A stretch of DNA of 64,000 bases. Origin: Bradyrhizobium quebecense (GTDB lineage Bacteria > Pseudomonadota > Alphaproteobacteria > Rhizobiales > Xanthobacteraceae). Positions 16,924-26,247 of this stretch are shown here, in pieces; position 1 is the stretch's first letter, and every line of letters starts with the position of its first letter. The stretch spans positions 1 to 64,000 of the forward strand of contig NZ_CP088024.1 of the NCBI RefSeq assembly GCF_013373795.3. Reading direction: 5' to 3'. Under the pieces are notes generated by a model. The model was not told where the DNA came from. It did no database searches and saw only the letters and a list, made by a program, of their open reading frames with translations. Made by a program: the position numbers and the translations under genes.

Positions 16924-19056
16924 TCAGCAGGTCACGTCCGATTGGGAGGATGAGCGCTTCTGCAATGAGATAATCCGGTTGAGCAGCGCGCGCTGGCGCG
17001 CCACGGCCTCGCCTTCTTCCGGCTCCAGCACCGGTTCTGCCTGATAGGCTTTTGCGCGCTCGAACGTATGATCTTTGACCTCGCGCTCGCGCGGTTGCTT
17101 TGCTGCCGTCTCATCGGCCGGTCCAGTTTGCGCTTCCTCTAGCGGAGTTGACGTTTCGGCTTCATGTCGGACCCGATACTGATCCTGATCAGCACGATCG
17201 AGATATTTCTCGCCGTGACCGAGAGCAATGGGATCCGGTGGGAAAGTATCTGCTTCATTAGCGGCAAAATGCCCGCCGTTGCTTGTGCCGGCGATCTCTT
17301 CTCCCTTCTGCTGCCACTGCAATGGCGTAGCGGATGCGGCGACTTGCTGAGTAATCGGCTTTGGCTCCGGCAGTCGGCCGGTCTGGCTCTCGAAGATTCG
17401 CCTTAGTATACGGTCTGAGTAATATTTCACTTTGGACATTTGCAGCGGTGGCAGTCCCTTGATGAGGACGATCTCGGTGTTCTCATCGATCCGGCGGACC
17501 TGCTCAGGCCGCATTAGGTTGGCTCCCTGATCCGAGAGCTGGATGTTGGTGTCGAACATTCGGCTTAGCGTGAATGACTTCGATTTGGCGCGGAAAGTGT
17601 AGTCGCCAATCGCCTTGGAAATGTAAATGGGTGTCTCCTCGTCGGCCGTGGCCATGAAGACCTGAATCCCGGTGTTGCTGAGGAAAGTCTCCCTCCCCGA
17701 CTGCTCGTACAGGCCGGTTAGAGCCGAGAGGCTCTGTACCACGAACATGAACCGGCCCTGGTAGCCCGCGATTGTGGTGACGGCCGTCTCCACTGACTCC
17801 AGCTTGCCGAGATGCTTGAACTCGTCGAGCAGAAACAAGACCTCAAATGTCTCATCGTTGGTCGGCATAGAGCGCTGCATGACCGCCACTACCTGCTGAA
17901 AGAAAAGGCGGACCAGTGGTGCGATCACCAAAAGGTCATTGGGGCTCACGCAAAGATAAATTGTGGTGGGGTCGCGGCGGAGATCGTAGATCGAGAAGTC
18001 GCATCGCGTCGTCGCCGCTTTGATTAGCGGGTCCGCCCAGAGGTTAAGGCCACCATCTCCAAGGACCGACGTGTAGGATGTGAGAATCTTGGTGTCATTT
18101 CCTGCCATGTTATCAAAGATGCGGCGCGCTTCTTGGTTCTGACACTCCTCCGCCAGCTGGGCAAAGAGCTTGTACTTTTCTCCGGGCAAGGTGAACAGGT
18201 CATAGACGGCGCCAATCGTAGGCGTGCCACGCTCGATGCAAGCGAGCACTCCGGCGGCGAACAGATCCCTCGCGCCATCGATGAAGCCTTCCGACCCTTT
18301 GCCTTTCGGCGTGACCAGGTTGTAAGCAAGGCGGCGCGCTTCGCTAAACTGCCGCTCCGACGGCATACAGACGATGTCAAGAACCGGATTGTAGCTATGG
18401 GTCCGGCCGCCCGGATCCATCGGGGCGAATTTAAAGATCTGGTCGCCCCGGGCTTTTCGCGCGCGCGACGTCAGCTCGAACAATTCGCCTTTAACGTCGA
18501 GTGCGAGAACCGAACCGTTGAACGTCAGCAGTGTAGGAATAACAATCCCCACACCCTTGCCGGCGCGGGTCGGCGCAACCACTAGGCTGTGCGGCTGCTC
18601 GCCATTGCTCAGATACTGGCCCGGCCAGCGCGGACCCACCGTCTTGCCAAAGATTGGTCCGGAAACCCTGTGATAGGGTAGGATATAGCGCGCTTTTTTC
18701 ATCTCACCGAAGCGCGCCCAGCGGGCCGTGCCATGGTGCTGGGGTTTCAGCGCTATGGCGGCCAGCATGAGGGACGCGATGACAGCCGTGAAGCAGATAA
18801 TCGTCAATCCGCGGTAGAAGACCTGCGTCACGTGGCCTCGGTAAAAGGGCGTTTCGTACCAAATTGCGAAGATATCGAAGCTCTGGATTGCTTGGAGAGT
18901 AACGCCATGCTGGAAATTAGCATAGGCGCTCGCCAGAAACACGCCGAGCGGCAGCGATAAAGCTACACCGAATAAAAGCCTTTCAAGTTTCTGGCTGGAA
19001 CCCAATGATCGTCTGACCTCCTGAGTCAAAAAATACGCGTCGTTAGCTTCGGTCAC
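16924..19056 (-). CDS. virD4: VirD4 type IV coupling protein
   Basis: The product is 710 aa: the hexameric inner-membrane ATPase that recruits substrates to the VirB channel. Two membrane segments lie near residues 25-50 and 80-105. Walker A is VVAPTRAGKGVGIVIPT (about 165), Walker B is FLLDEFKHLG (about 425), and the family segment LALDVKGELFELTSRARKARGD is present. The GTG start at 19056 gives MTEANDAY. The acidic, Glu-rich tail after residue 600 is longer than in A. tumefaciens VirD4. It follows virE3 in the same direction with a 285 bp gap lacking any convincing gene. Confidence 0.95.
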   Translation of the reverse strand: MTEANDAYFLTQEVRRSLGSSQKLERLLFGVALSLPLGVFLASAYANFQHGVTLQAIQSFDIFAIWYETPFYRGHVTQVFYRGLTIICFTAVIASLMLAAIALKPQHHGTARWARFGEMKKARYILPYHRVSGPIFGKTVGPRWPGQYLSNGEQPHSLVVAPTRAGKGVGIVIPTLLTFNGSVLALDVKGELFELTSRARKARGDQIFKFAPMDPGGRTHSYNPVLDIVCMPSERQFSEARRLAYNLVTPKGKGSEGFIDGARDLFAAGVLACIERGTPTIGAVYDLFTLPGEKYKLFAQLAEECQNQEARRIFDNMAGNDTKILTSYTSVLGDGGLNLWADPLIKAATTRCDFSIYDLRRDPTTIYLCVSPNDLLVIAPLVRLFFQQVVAVMQRSMPTNDETFEVLFLLDEFKHLGKLESVETAVTTIAGYQGRFMFVVQSLSALTGLYEQSGRETFLSNTGIQVFMATADEETPIYISKAIGDYTFRAKSKSFTLSRMFDTNIQLSDQGANLMRPEQVRRIDENTEIVLIKGLPPLQMSKVKYYSDRILRRIFESQTGRLPEPKPITQQVAASATPLQWQQKGEEIAGTSNGGHFAANEADTFPPDPIALGHGEKYLDRADQDQYRVRHEAETSTPLEEAQTGPADETAAKQPREREVKDHTFERAKAYQAEPVLEPEEGEAVARQRALLNRIISLQKRSSSQSDVTC

Positions 19057-19341
19057 AATAGCAATGCTGGCCGTGTCCGCTTCAAGTCACACGACGGGGC
19101 ATTCGGTCTTTGCAGCGATCGACATCGCGAGGGGCACCGTCGCTCTTAGCTTCGCACTCATCACCGACAAGGAAAATCGAGCGCGGTCTATGGCAGTGTC
19201 CCGGCGCCCGCCCCCTCAGGAATGAAGACTTGGTTGGTCGCCGCAAAGGCCATCCGAGATCTTTCAACTGACATCCAGTCCGACGAGACGCTCGCCGTCT
19301 ATCCGCACTTCTGCAAATGGTCCAGTCAGGACGGATCGACA

Positions 19342-21153
19342 TCAGCATCTACCTATGCTCGCCACAGTTCTCGTGTCGAGGCCAGCTCTCTCCGCTGCTT
19401 CGTCACGACGCCTTGCGGCTTCCATCATAGCCATTCTCCTACCGTTCGGCGCCGCGCTGACGGCGCTACTACTGCGGTAGTTAGGAGGTTGCGCCTTGCT
19501 AAAATCATCTTTGAGCGGCTCGAATCGGCTTGCAACATCGGAGGTCGGTAAGACCTTTGGCGTCGTGTCCGCACCTGCTGGTTTGGTCGTTTCATGACCA
19601 TGACTCGCTGCTTTCCACTGTGGCATACCCCACGGGTAATCGTTCGCGCCGCTGTTCAACGTGCTTTCGTGCTTAGGAAGTTGCGTTATGCTAAACTCAT
19701 CTTTGATCGCGTCGTTTCTGTTTGCAGCATCGAAGGTGGGTAAGGCCTCTAAAACCGTGTCCGCGCCTGCTGGTTTGGCTGCTTCATCACCATGCCTCGC
19801 TGCTGCCAACACTGGCATACCCGACGGGTCATCGTGCTCCCTGAGCGTCCCACCGCTGTCCAACATGCTTTGATACTTAGGAGGTTGCGCCTTGCCGAAG
19901 TCGACTTGAAGCGCTTCGGATTTGCTCGCAGAACCGGAAGCAGATGGGATCTCGCGCGCCGCCGTTGCCTGTGAGTGCACCGCCAGCATGATTTTGTCGA
20001 TGTTTCTGGTAGAAACGCTGTTCGAATGGTGATCGCCTTCCACGCGATTCCCTTCATTCGAAGGAGCGTCGAAATGAGAGGTATTTTCCCAAGCCGCCTT
20101 ATGCTGCATTGCTTCTGCAGCCCTCATTTTCTGGGCATTTTGCTCATGCTCTTGGAGGCCCTTTAGGCGCGTCTTCAGTTTTATTCCCAACACTTTCGTT
20201 GTCACGACCTTGGCATCGCGGCCCACATATCTCGCTTCACGTTTGAACAACTTGCCAAGGGTATGTTTGGTATCGGTTAACTGATAGGTGCTTTCGTCGA
20301 ACGTGGCCGACTCTTTGTTCCAAAGCCTTCGATGGGACGTAATGTTTCTGCCCAGCTCGTTTCCCTTCGGATCCAGTAGAGATGTATATAACTTGACGCC
20401 AAAGAGCGTTTTGGTTTCGGTTACCTCAGTTCTCCTGTCTGGCGATTTTCTCGAATATTTCGAGAAGCCGCGACTTTCGCGACCGATCAGTTCCAGCTTG
20501 CCGTCTTCGTCTCGCTCAAAAACCTCTTTTCTGGAGCCTTTGGTACGGGTGAGGATGCGATATTTCTTGTTATCGACCGCGTTTTCGTCAGGGGCGCTAA
20601 TTCTCTCAGAAATCGCACTGAAGAAGCGACCATCCCGAAGCCTGTTCGTGTAGTAGCTGGTGCGAATCAGGTGACCTTTTTCGTCCCGTTCCCATTCTTC
20701 ACGGAAACGGCCATTCTTGAGTTCGAGGCTGCAGGAGCGAAGTTCACCCTTCGGGCCAAACTCGTAGCGTGCCTTTTTGCGCCACCCCTCCCTTTCAAGC
20801 TGGCTGACGTAAACTGTGCCTGACTGCGGGTCCCGTTCTAGGACCTCCGTGGTCTTCCTGACCACACCCCTTTTACGCGTGCGCTTACCATTCTTATCGA
20901 TTGCTAGCCTTTTGTTGCCGAGGAGCTTGTAGCCGATCTCACCGTGATAGCCCTCTTTCACTTTGTCAAAGAGTTCCATCTCGTTGGCATATGCGGTTTG
21001 TTTGCTTGGTCTCCTAAGCCCGCGATCTATTCTGCGAGCTTCGTCGTCCATTTTCCGCGCTCGAAGACGCTGCTCTGCTTCTCGCCTAGCGGAACGCGCG
21101 TTCTTATAGACAGGATCTCTCAGCTTGATTGGTTTTTTTTGGATGTCGACCAT
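19342..21153 (-). CDS. virE3: VirE3-like type IV effector with C-terminal repeats
   Basis: The product is 603 aa, rich in K/R/E/D and predicted soluble. It occupies the virE3 position (virE1-E2-E3 order). Residues 88-100 (KNGKRTRKRGVVR) resemble a nuclear localisation signal. The N-terminal half has recurring ERD-x-x-GxL segments (about 150, 213). Residues 416-595 contain three degenerate repeats of about 60 aa with cores KAQPPKYQS, ITQLPKHES, KAQPPNYRS and the recurring KPAGADT. The C-terminus is Arg-rich (RRRDEAAERAG), as expected of a VirB/D4 translocation signal. The gene symbol rests mainly on context; it could be another effector. Confidence 0.6.
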   Translation of the reverse strand: MVDIQKKPIKLRDPVYKNARSARREAEQRLRARKMDDEARRIDRGLRRPSKQTAYANEMELFDKVKEGYHGEIGYKLLGNKRLAIDKNGKRTRKRGVVRKTTEVLERDPQSGTVYVSQLEREGWRKKARYEFGPKGELRSCSLELKNGRFREEWERDEKGHLIRTSYYTNRLRDGRFFSAISERISAPDENAVDNKKYRILTRTKGSRKEVFERDEDGKLELIGRESRGFSKYSRKSPDRRTEVTETKTLFGVKLYTSLLDPKGNELGRNITSHRRLWNKESATFDESTYQLTDTKHTLGKLFKREARYVGRDAKVVTTKVLGIKLKTRLKGLQEHEQNAQKMRAAEAMQHKAAWENTSHFDAPSNEGNRVEGDHHSNSVSTRNIDKIMLAVHSQATAAREIPSASGSASKSEALQVDFGKAQPPKYQSMLDSGGTLREHDDPSGMPVLAAARHGDEAAKPAGADTVLEALPTFDAANRNDAIKDEFSITQLPKHESTLNSGANDYPWGMPQWKAASHGHETTKPAGADTTPKVLPTSDVASRFEPLKDDFSKAQPPNYRSSSAVSAAPNGRRMAMMEAARRRDEAAERAGLDTRTVASIGRC

Positions 21154-21299
21154 GAGTTGGTTCTTCTGCCCTCGATCGAAAGGGAGTCGTGGAATGTGTA
21201 GAACTCAGGCACGGCGTCTCGCGGATGGGCGTTGCCGGCCGTCCTTTGACAGCCGGCGTTCTCCACTGACACGCCGCTGCGTGCGCACAACTGTCCGGT

Positions 21300-22859
21300 T
21301 CAACAACTACGGGAAGTGTCGCGTAATCTCTCGTTCCGATCCTCGTATCTGCTGCTTGGCGGCCGCTGCGGCGCGCTCGTATTGCTGCTGCCCGACTCGC
21401 CCCCCTGAAGCGCCAGAAGCCTTTCCGTTACGCTAGTTGGAATATCCAGCGTTTTACCCTTATTCTTCTCTTGTTCAGCCCTCTGCAGAGTTTGAGCAAG
21501 TGACGTAAATGAGGGTTTCGTGTAACTTACGCCTCTAGCCTTTCCATCATCGGCGTAGAATATCTTTCCCGAATCGTACATGTCCGTGATGGATTTGCCT
21601 TTCGGCAGTTCAATTGAATGACCTTCAACAAGGGTCCCATCGACCTCCACGAGCACGCGATCATGCGAAGCATACTTATCAAGCATCTTATCCCAATTTG
21701 GTTTGAACGTGCCCCATTGCGGGTTGATACCATGCTCTTTGCACACCTCCTGAAAGTATTCTGGAAAGCGCTTTGGGTCTCCAAGAAAATCCGGTGTGAC
21801 GAACGTATTGCCCTCCGGCATTCTCATTATGATCCGATGGTCCATTGCCTCAATGGAAGGTGGTCCCTGGACGGCTTGTGCCGCTGCGTCGTTGGGTAGT
21901 AGTTCGACAACTTCTTTTATCGGGAAGTATGCCGTATCGATCTTCACGTAGGCCGTATGGGTATCCTGGTTATACCCGCGGGTTTCGCCGACATAGTCGC
22001 GTAAGCGGTGGGTGGCTTGATTGGGCCCAAGCGTCCGCTCGATGAAGTCGATGGTTTGATAGCCGTGAAATTTTGACTTCAGCCATATGTCGCCGTCAAG
22101 ATCCGCCTCTAATTCCCAAGCCGTACAGCCACTATACTGATCGTCCGGGAGGCGCGAAAACCCCTTCATGACACCGTTCTTCATTCGAAGCATGATGTCC
22201 GGAGCCTGCTCGCCGCTAGTATGTGGATTTTTATGGGCGACCGCTCGGCGTCTGTTCCCGGCTGGAGTCTTATAGAGCTGCGCTTCGCCATCGAGTTTAA
22301 AAAATGGAACGATTTCGGGTTTCCCGTCCTTCAGGACTATCTTTCCGTCCTTATCTCGCCGTTTTGTTTCGCCAGCTTGGAAAAGGTCATTATCACGTTC
22401 TGCGGTCAGCCCAAGTGCTACCGTGATTTTCCTGAACTCCGAATTTTTGTATTCAGTTGTCGTTTTGTGGCCGTCGGGAACCTTAATAGCATTCCAAAGT
22501 CCATTCTTAGTATAGTAGTTGCCTTCGTACTTGATGTAGATGAGCTCTTCGTCCATCTGCTTGGCGGTTTTGTTGCCGAGCTTGGCGAGAGCCTGAAAAT
22601 CCGCACCAGTAAAAAACGTATGAACGTTTTTCCTCTTAGAGCGGTCTTCGGAATCTTCCGAATTCAACGGCACTGTTTTGATGCCGTTGGCTGCCAGTTT
22701 GGTGTCTTCAACCGCAATCAAAAGGTCGTCGTTCGAGGGAAGTCTGGCGGCGCTGGTGCGTCGAGCTGCACTGAGTCGAAGCGCTTCCAATCGTTTGGCG
22801 GAATCATCGGGATGATTGACGACATTGACGACCTCGGACATGTTTTCGTCATCAGCCAC
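21300..22859 (-). CDS. virE2: VirE2-family single-stranded DNA-binding effector
   Basis: The product is 519 aa (A. tumefaciens VirE2 is 533). It corresponds to VirE2 in segments such as QAPDIMLRMKNG, GDIWLKSKFHGYQTIDFIER, YVGETRGYNQDTHTAYVKID, VELLPND and the C-terminal DRVLVEVDGTLVE and GKIFYADDGKARG. In plant transformation VirE2 coats T-strands and is exported separately through VirB/D4. The GTG start at 22859 has AAGGA about 9 nt upstream. The tail is Arg-rich (SSRYEDRNERLRDTSRS), fitting a secretion signal. It lies 29 bp after the chaperone-like gene. Confidence 0.8.
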   Translation of the reverse strand: MADDENMSEVVNVVNHPDDSAKRLEALRLSAARRTSAARLPSNDDLLIAVEDTKLAANGIKTVPLNSEDSEDRSKRKNVHTFFTGADFQALAKLGNKTAKQMDEELIYIKYEGNYYTKNGLWNAIKVPDGHKTTTEYKNSEFRKITVALGLTAERDNDLFQAGETKRRDKDGKIVLKDGKPEIVPFFKLDGEAQLYKTPAGNRRRAVAHKNPHTSGEQAPDIMLRMKNGVMKGFSRLPDDQYSGCTAWELEADLDGDIWLKSKFHGYQTIDFIERTLGPNQATHRLRDYVGETRGYNQDTHTAYVKIDTAYFPIKEVVELLPNDAAAQAVQGPPSIEAMDHRIIMRMPEGNTFVTPDFLGDPKRFPEYFQEVCKEHGINPQWGTFKPNWDKMLDKYASHDRVLVEVDGTLVEGHSIELPKGKSITDMYDSGKIFYADDGKARGVSYTKPSFTSLAQTLQRAEQEKNKGKTLDIPTSVTERLLALQGGESGSSNTSAPQRPPSSRYEDRNERLRDTSRSC

Positions 22860-22888
22860 GTAAGCGATCCTTCAATAAACTGGGATGG

Positions 22889-23110
22889 TCAGCTGCAATT
22901 GTTTTTCGTTTGCTTTTCATCTCGAGCCGTTACAGCTCTTAGCAACGCGATAAGCCGACGTTCACGAGAATCCAAAAATAGATTCGGATCGTCCATCGGT
23001 GCATAGTCGTCCACATCAATATCCAGAAGCGCGATCAGTTCACGTGCTAGCCTGTTGTCACTCTGACTGAGCCCGGAGGAGTGAGGTGACGTAAGCTTTT
23101 CGAGCGGCAA
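22889..23110 (-). CDS. virE1: VirE1-like secretion chaperone
   Basis: The product is 73 aa, small and acidic in its middle (IALLDIDVDDYAPMDD), with an amphipathic helix around SRERRLIALLRAV. Size, acidity and position immediately before virE2 match VirE1, which keeps VirE2 from self-aggregating. The start is TTG at 23110 with a strong GGAGG 5 nt upstream; no ATG fits better. A near-consensus vir box lies about 90 bp upstream. Confidence 0.65.
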   Translation of the reverse strand: MPLEKLTSPHSSGLSQSDNRLARELIALLDIDVDDYAPMDDPNLFLDSRERRLIALLRAVTARDEKQTKNNCS

Positions 23111-23197
23111 CTTGACCTCCGTTCAATATCGAACGCACCGGTTGGCGCGTCTCCTTTAATAGAGATCTGAAACTCTGGAGCGTCAACGTCGAATCGT

Positions 23198-23211
23198 GTT
23201 GCACTTGTAAT
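23198..23211 (-). promoter_or_regulatory. Putative vir box (VirG operator) of the virE operon
   Basis: GTTGCACTTGTAAT matches the A. tumefaciens vir box consensus RTTDCAWWTGHAAY at 13 of 14 positions and is near-palindromic. It lies 88 bp upstream of the virE1 start, the expected place. No clear -35/-10 pair was assigned. Confidence 0.6.
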
Positions 23212-23249
23212 GTGGTTAGATCGGACATGCTTGCTCTCTCGGTGCCGGC

Positions 23250-23556
23250 GCCGTAGAACGCGCCTGCCGCACTGTTTCGAGGCTACGGCGGCTACGCCGG
23301 AGAAGCGCTTGAACACGCACTCCGGAAAATCGACGGGCCCACGATTGAAATTGTCAAACGCCTGGATGACGCAAAAGGCTTCGTTATTGTTGCCCGACGC
23401 TGGGTCGTCGAACGCACCTTGGCATGGCTCAACCGCTGCCGACGTCTCGCCAAGGATTGGGAGGCCTCCGTCACCTCGGCTGAAGCATGGCTCCTTGTCG
23501 CATCAACCCGACGGCTGCTGCGCCGCATCGCCAGATCGGCCAACGTTAAGTCATGA
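23250..23556 (+). pseudogene. IS5-family transposase C-terminal fragment
   Basis: The open frame without a start codon encodes [20 protein letters not shown], then [20 protein letters not shown] and [17 protein letters not shown] before the stop at 23556. This is the last third of an IS5-family DDE transposase, including the final catalytic Glu in [14 protein letters not shown]. The upstream part is absent. Followed by about 60 bp, including TGAACCGCCCCGGG resembling an IS3-type end, before the IS630 element. Confidence 0.75.
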
Positions 23557-23631
23557 ATTTTGAGTCAGCTCTTAAGCCGCTTCAACTGAACCGCCCCGGG
23601 TTTGCCGGGGGCCATTTAGAGCGTTTTCCGA

Positions 23632-24578
23632 TCACGTTGCGTCGTAACCAGCCGCGACGAGATAATTTTGACATTCCTCGGGTGAGAAGCGTTTGAGAGC
23701 GTTGGCGATTGCTTGCCAGAGATCGGGCATGGTGCGGGCTGCGGCGGCCCGCAACAGCGCTTTCAGTTTGGAGAAGGCCATTTCAATCGGGTTGAAGTCT
23801 GGACTGTAGGGCGGAAGATAGAGCAGGCTAGCTCCGACCGCCTGGATGGCCTCTCGAACGCCATGGACCTTGTGGGCGGGCAAGTTGTCCATGATAACGG
23901 TATCGCCCGGCCGCAGCGATGGGGCGAGCAATTGCTCGACGTAGGCCAGGAAAGCGTCGCCATCCATTGGACCGTCCAGAACAAGCGGCGCGATCAGACC
24001 GTCGGAGCGCAATCCAGCGGTGAACGTCGTCGTCTTCCAATGTCCGTGTGGGATAGCTGCACGACATCGCTCGCCGCGTGGCGAGCGCCCGTAACGCCGC
24101 GCCATTTTGGTGTTGGCGCTGGTTTCGTCGATGAAGACGAGACGCTCAGGGTCAAGGTCGATTTGCCCTTCGAACCACTCCTCACGTGCGGCATTTATAT
24201 CGCCGCGCCGTTGCTCGGCGGCGTGCGCTGTCTTTTTTTAAGTGTGATCTTTCTGCGCTGGAAAAAACGCCCGAGCGACGCGATGCCAGTCGATATTCCA
24301 CGACGTTTCAACAGTTCTCGCAACTCGGCAAGCGTGATATCCGGCCTCGCTGTCACCGCCTCCAGAATCAATTGCGAATGCGCTTCGATGCGCTGCGATT
24401 TGCGGTCACCGCCCTGGCGTTTAGGAACGATGTCGCCAACTTTCTTGAGGCGAGCGCGCCAGCGGATCGCACTGGCCGCGCTGACACCAAAGCGCTCAGC
24501 AGCCTGTCGACAGGACATGCCACCGTCAATCGCGGCTACCACCCTTTGGCGAAGATCAACCGAAAGCGCCCTGGCCAT
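23632..24578 (-). CDS. IS630-family transposase via programmed -1 frameshift
   Basis: OrfA (24578-24195) starts [20 protein letters not shown] with a paired helix-turn-helix domain. OrfB (from about 24240 to 23632) holds the DDE core: [30 protein letters not shown] and [16 protein letters not shown]. The frames meet at an A7 run (CTTAAAAAAAG near 24235), a slippery sequence of the type used by many IS630 elements for -1 frameshifting. A fusion of about 315 aa results. All catalytic acids are visible. Confidence 0.8.
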
Positions 24579-24996
24579 ACATGCTGGCCTCCCTCGCCAG
24601 CATGTAGCTTGAATCTGACTCGCGCCGTTTTGGGAATCTGGAGGGTTCTGTGAGGTCGCGCTCACGCGAGGGCGCGGCAGGCGCTTATGACGCGACCTCA
24701 TTGAAGCCGGATTGAACGAAGGCGCGGGAGGCTATTCGCGGTTTTGCAGCTATGGGGATTGTTCGAGATCGCCATGCCCGATCTGCTGGCTCGGCGCGTG
24801 AGGCAGAGACACAGGAGTGCGCATCCTGGAAGAGTTGAGATCAGACGCGCTTCGCCTGAGATCGCGATAGGCCTTTTGCTGCATCGGACGGTTGTTGTCG
24901 CGCAGTGTGACAGCACGGATTCGACATCGTCCGCGATGATCGAGACGCTGGGAGCGAAATGACGAATGATGATCGTCGTGCACGACATGACTTGGC

Positions 24997-26247
24997 TCAC
25001 GATGTGTCGCATCGGAACGGTGATGTTCGAGGGCTGGGGCGTCTGAAGCTATGTCGAAAGCGCTCAATGATGCGCATGACGCCACCACAATCGGGACAGG
25101 CAGGAACCTCGGCCCAGGTTTGAGCCTCCGAATCCACAGGCGACGGCTGGCCATCGTTTGGGGCTGTTCGCTCATGATCGAGAAGTTCGCGGCAAAGGGC
25201 GAGCTTGGCAGCGCGATGGCGGTTGGCCATGAAGCCGAAGTGGCGGATGCGGTGGAAGCCGTCAGGCAGCGTATGAAGCAGGAAACGGCGAATGAACTCA
25301 TCGGGCTTGAGATTCATGATCTTTGTCGCGCTGTTTTGGCGATAGTCCTTCCATGAGAAGGCGACATGATCGTCGTCGAGTGCGACGAGCCGGCTGTTGG
25401 CGATCGCGACGCGATGGGTGTAGCGGCCGAGATAGGCCAGGACCTGTGCGGGTCCGCCGAAGGGCCGCTTGGCGTAAACAACCCAGTTGATGCGTCGCAT
25501 GGCGTCGAGGTGGGCCGCAAAGGCAGCCGGCTCGGCCAGAGCTCCGAGATCGCCGAAGAAACGCAAGGCACCGGAGTTGAAGGCTGCCGACAGACGTTTG
25601 AGAAAAAGTGTGCGAAATAGTCTGGACAACGGTTTGACGGCCAGGAAGAAGTTCGGTCGGCAAGCGGTCCAGCGCGCGCCATCGGGCGAGAGGCCGCCAC
25701 CCGGAACGACGCAATGGACGTGGGGATGATGCATCAGCGTCTGTCCCCAGGTGTGGAGGACGGCGACGCCGCCGATCGCACCGCCGAGCCGGCGTGGATT
25801 GGCGGCGAGCGTCGTCATCGCCTCGGCGGCAGCCTTGAACAGGATGGCATAGACGACGGCCTTGTTCTGGAAAGCGATCGCGGCGATCGGTGCGGGAAGT
25901 GTAAAGACGACGTGGAAATAGGGAACCGGAAGCAGGTCGGCTTGACGCGCGGCGAGCCACGCGGCTCGGGCTCTCCCCTGACACTTCGGACAGTGCCGAT
26001 TGCGGCAGGAATTATAGGCAACGCGTGTCGTGCCGCAGTCGTCGCAAGCCTGCATGTGGCCGCCGAGCGCCTCGGTCCGGCACGCAACGATCGCGCTCAT
26101 CACGCGCCGCTCGACCCGCCCCAGATGACCGGCATGTACACGGCGATAGGCGTCGCCATGCCGGCACAGAATATCGGCAATCTCGATGGCGGGCCTGTTG
26201 GAGCGGATGTCGGAGCGGGTCATGACCCGCATCCCGCTGCGGGTCAT
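24997..26247 (-). CDS. IS91-family HUH transposase, copy B
   Basis: This 416 aa protein is the same as copy A except Leu for Phe in SGALRFFGD. Zinc-binding Cys cluster, HUH motif (HPHVHCVVPGGG) and catalytic Tyr region (YLGRYTHRVAIAN) are intact. Its start overlaps the recombinase stop by 4 bp. Confidence 0.93.
   Translation of the reverse strand: MTRSGMRVMTRSDIRSNRPAIEIADILCRHGDAYRRVHAGHLGRVERRVMSAIVACRTEALGGHMQACDDCGTTRVAYNSCRNRHCPKCQGRARAAWLAARQADLLPVPYFHVVFTLPAPIAAIAFQNKAVVYAILFKAAAEAMTTLAANPRRLGGAIGGVAVLHTWGQTLMHHPHVHCVVPGGGLSPDGARWTACRPNFFLAVKPLSRLFRTLFLKRLSAAFNSGALRFFGDLGALAEPAAFAAHLDAMRRINWVVYAKRPFGGPAQVLAYLGRYTHRVAIANSRLVALDDDHVAFSWKDYRQNSATKIMNLKPDEFIRRFLLHTLPDGFHRIRHFGFMANRHRAAKLALCRELLDHERTAPNDGQPSPVDSEAQTWAEVPACPDCGGVMRIIERFRHSFRRPSPRTSPFRCDTS

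Noticed and set aside
19082..19348. 88-aa minus-strand ORF between virE3 and virD4
   Set aside because: Basic, low-complexity translation without a start site or family resemblance; overlaps the virE3 end in another frame.
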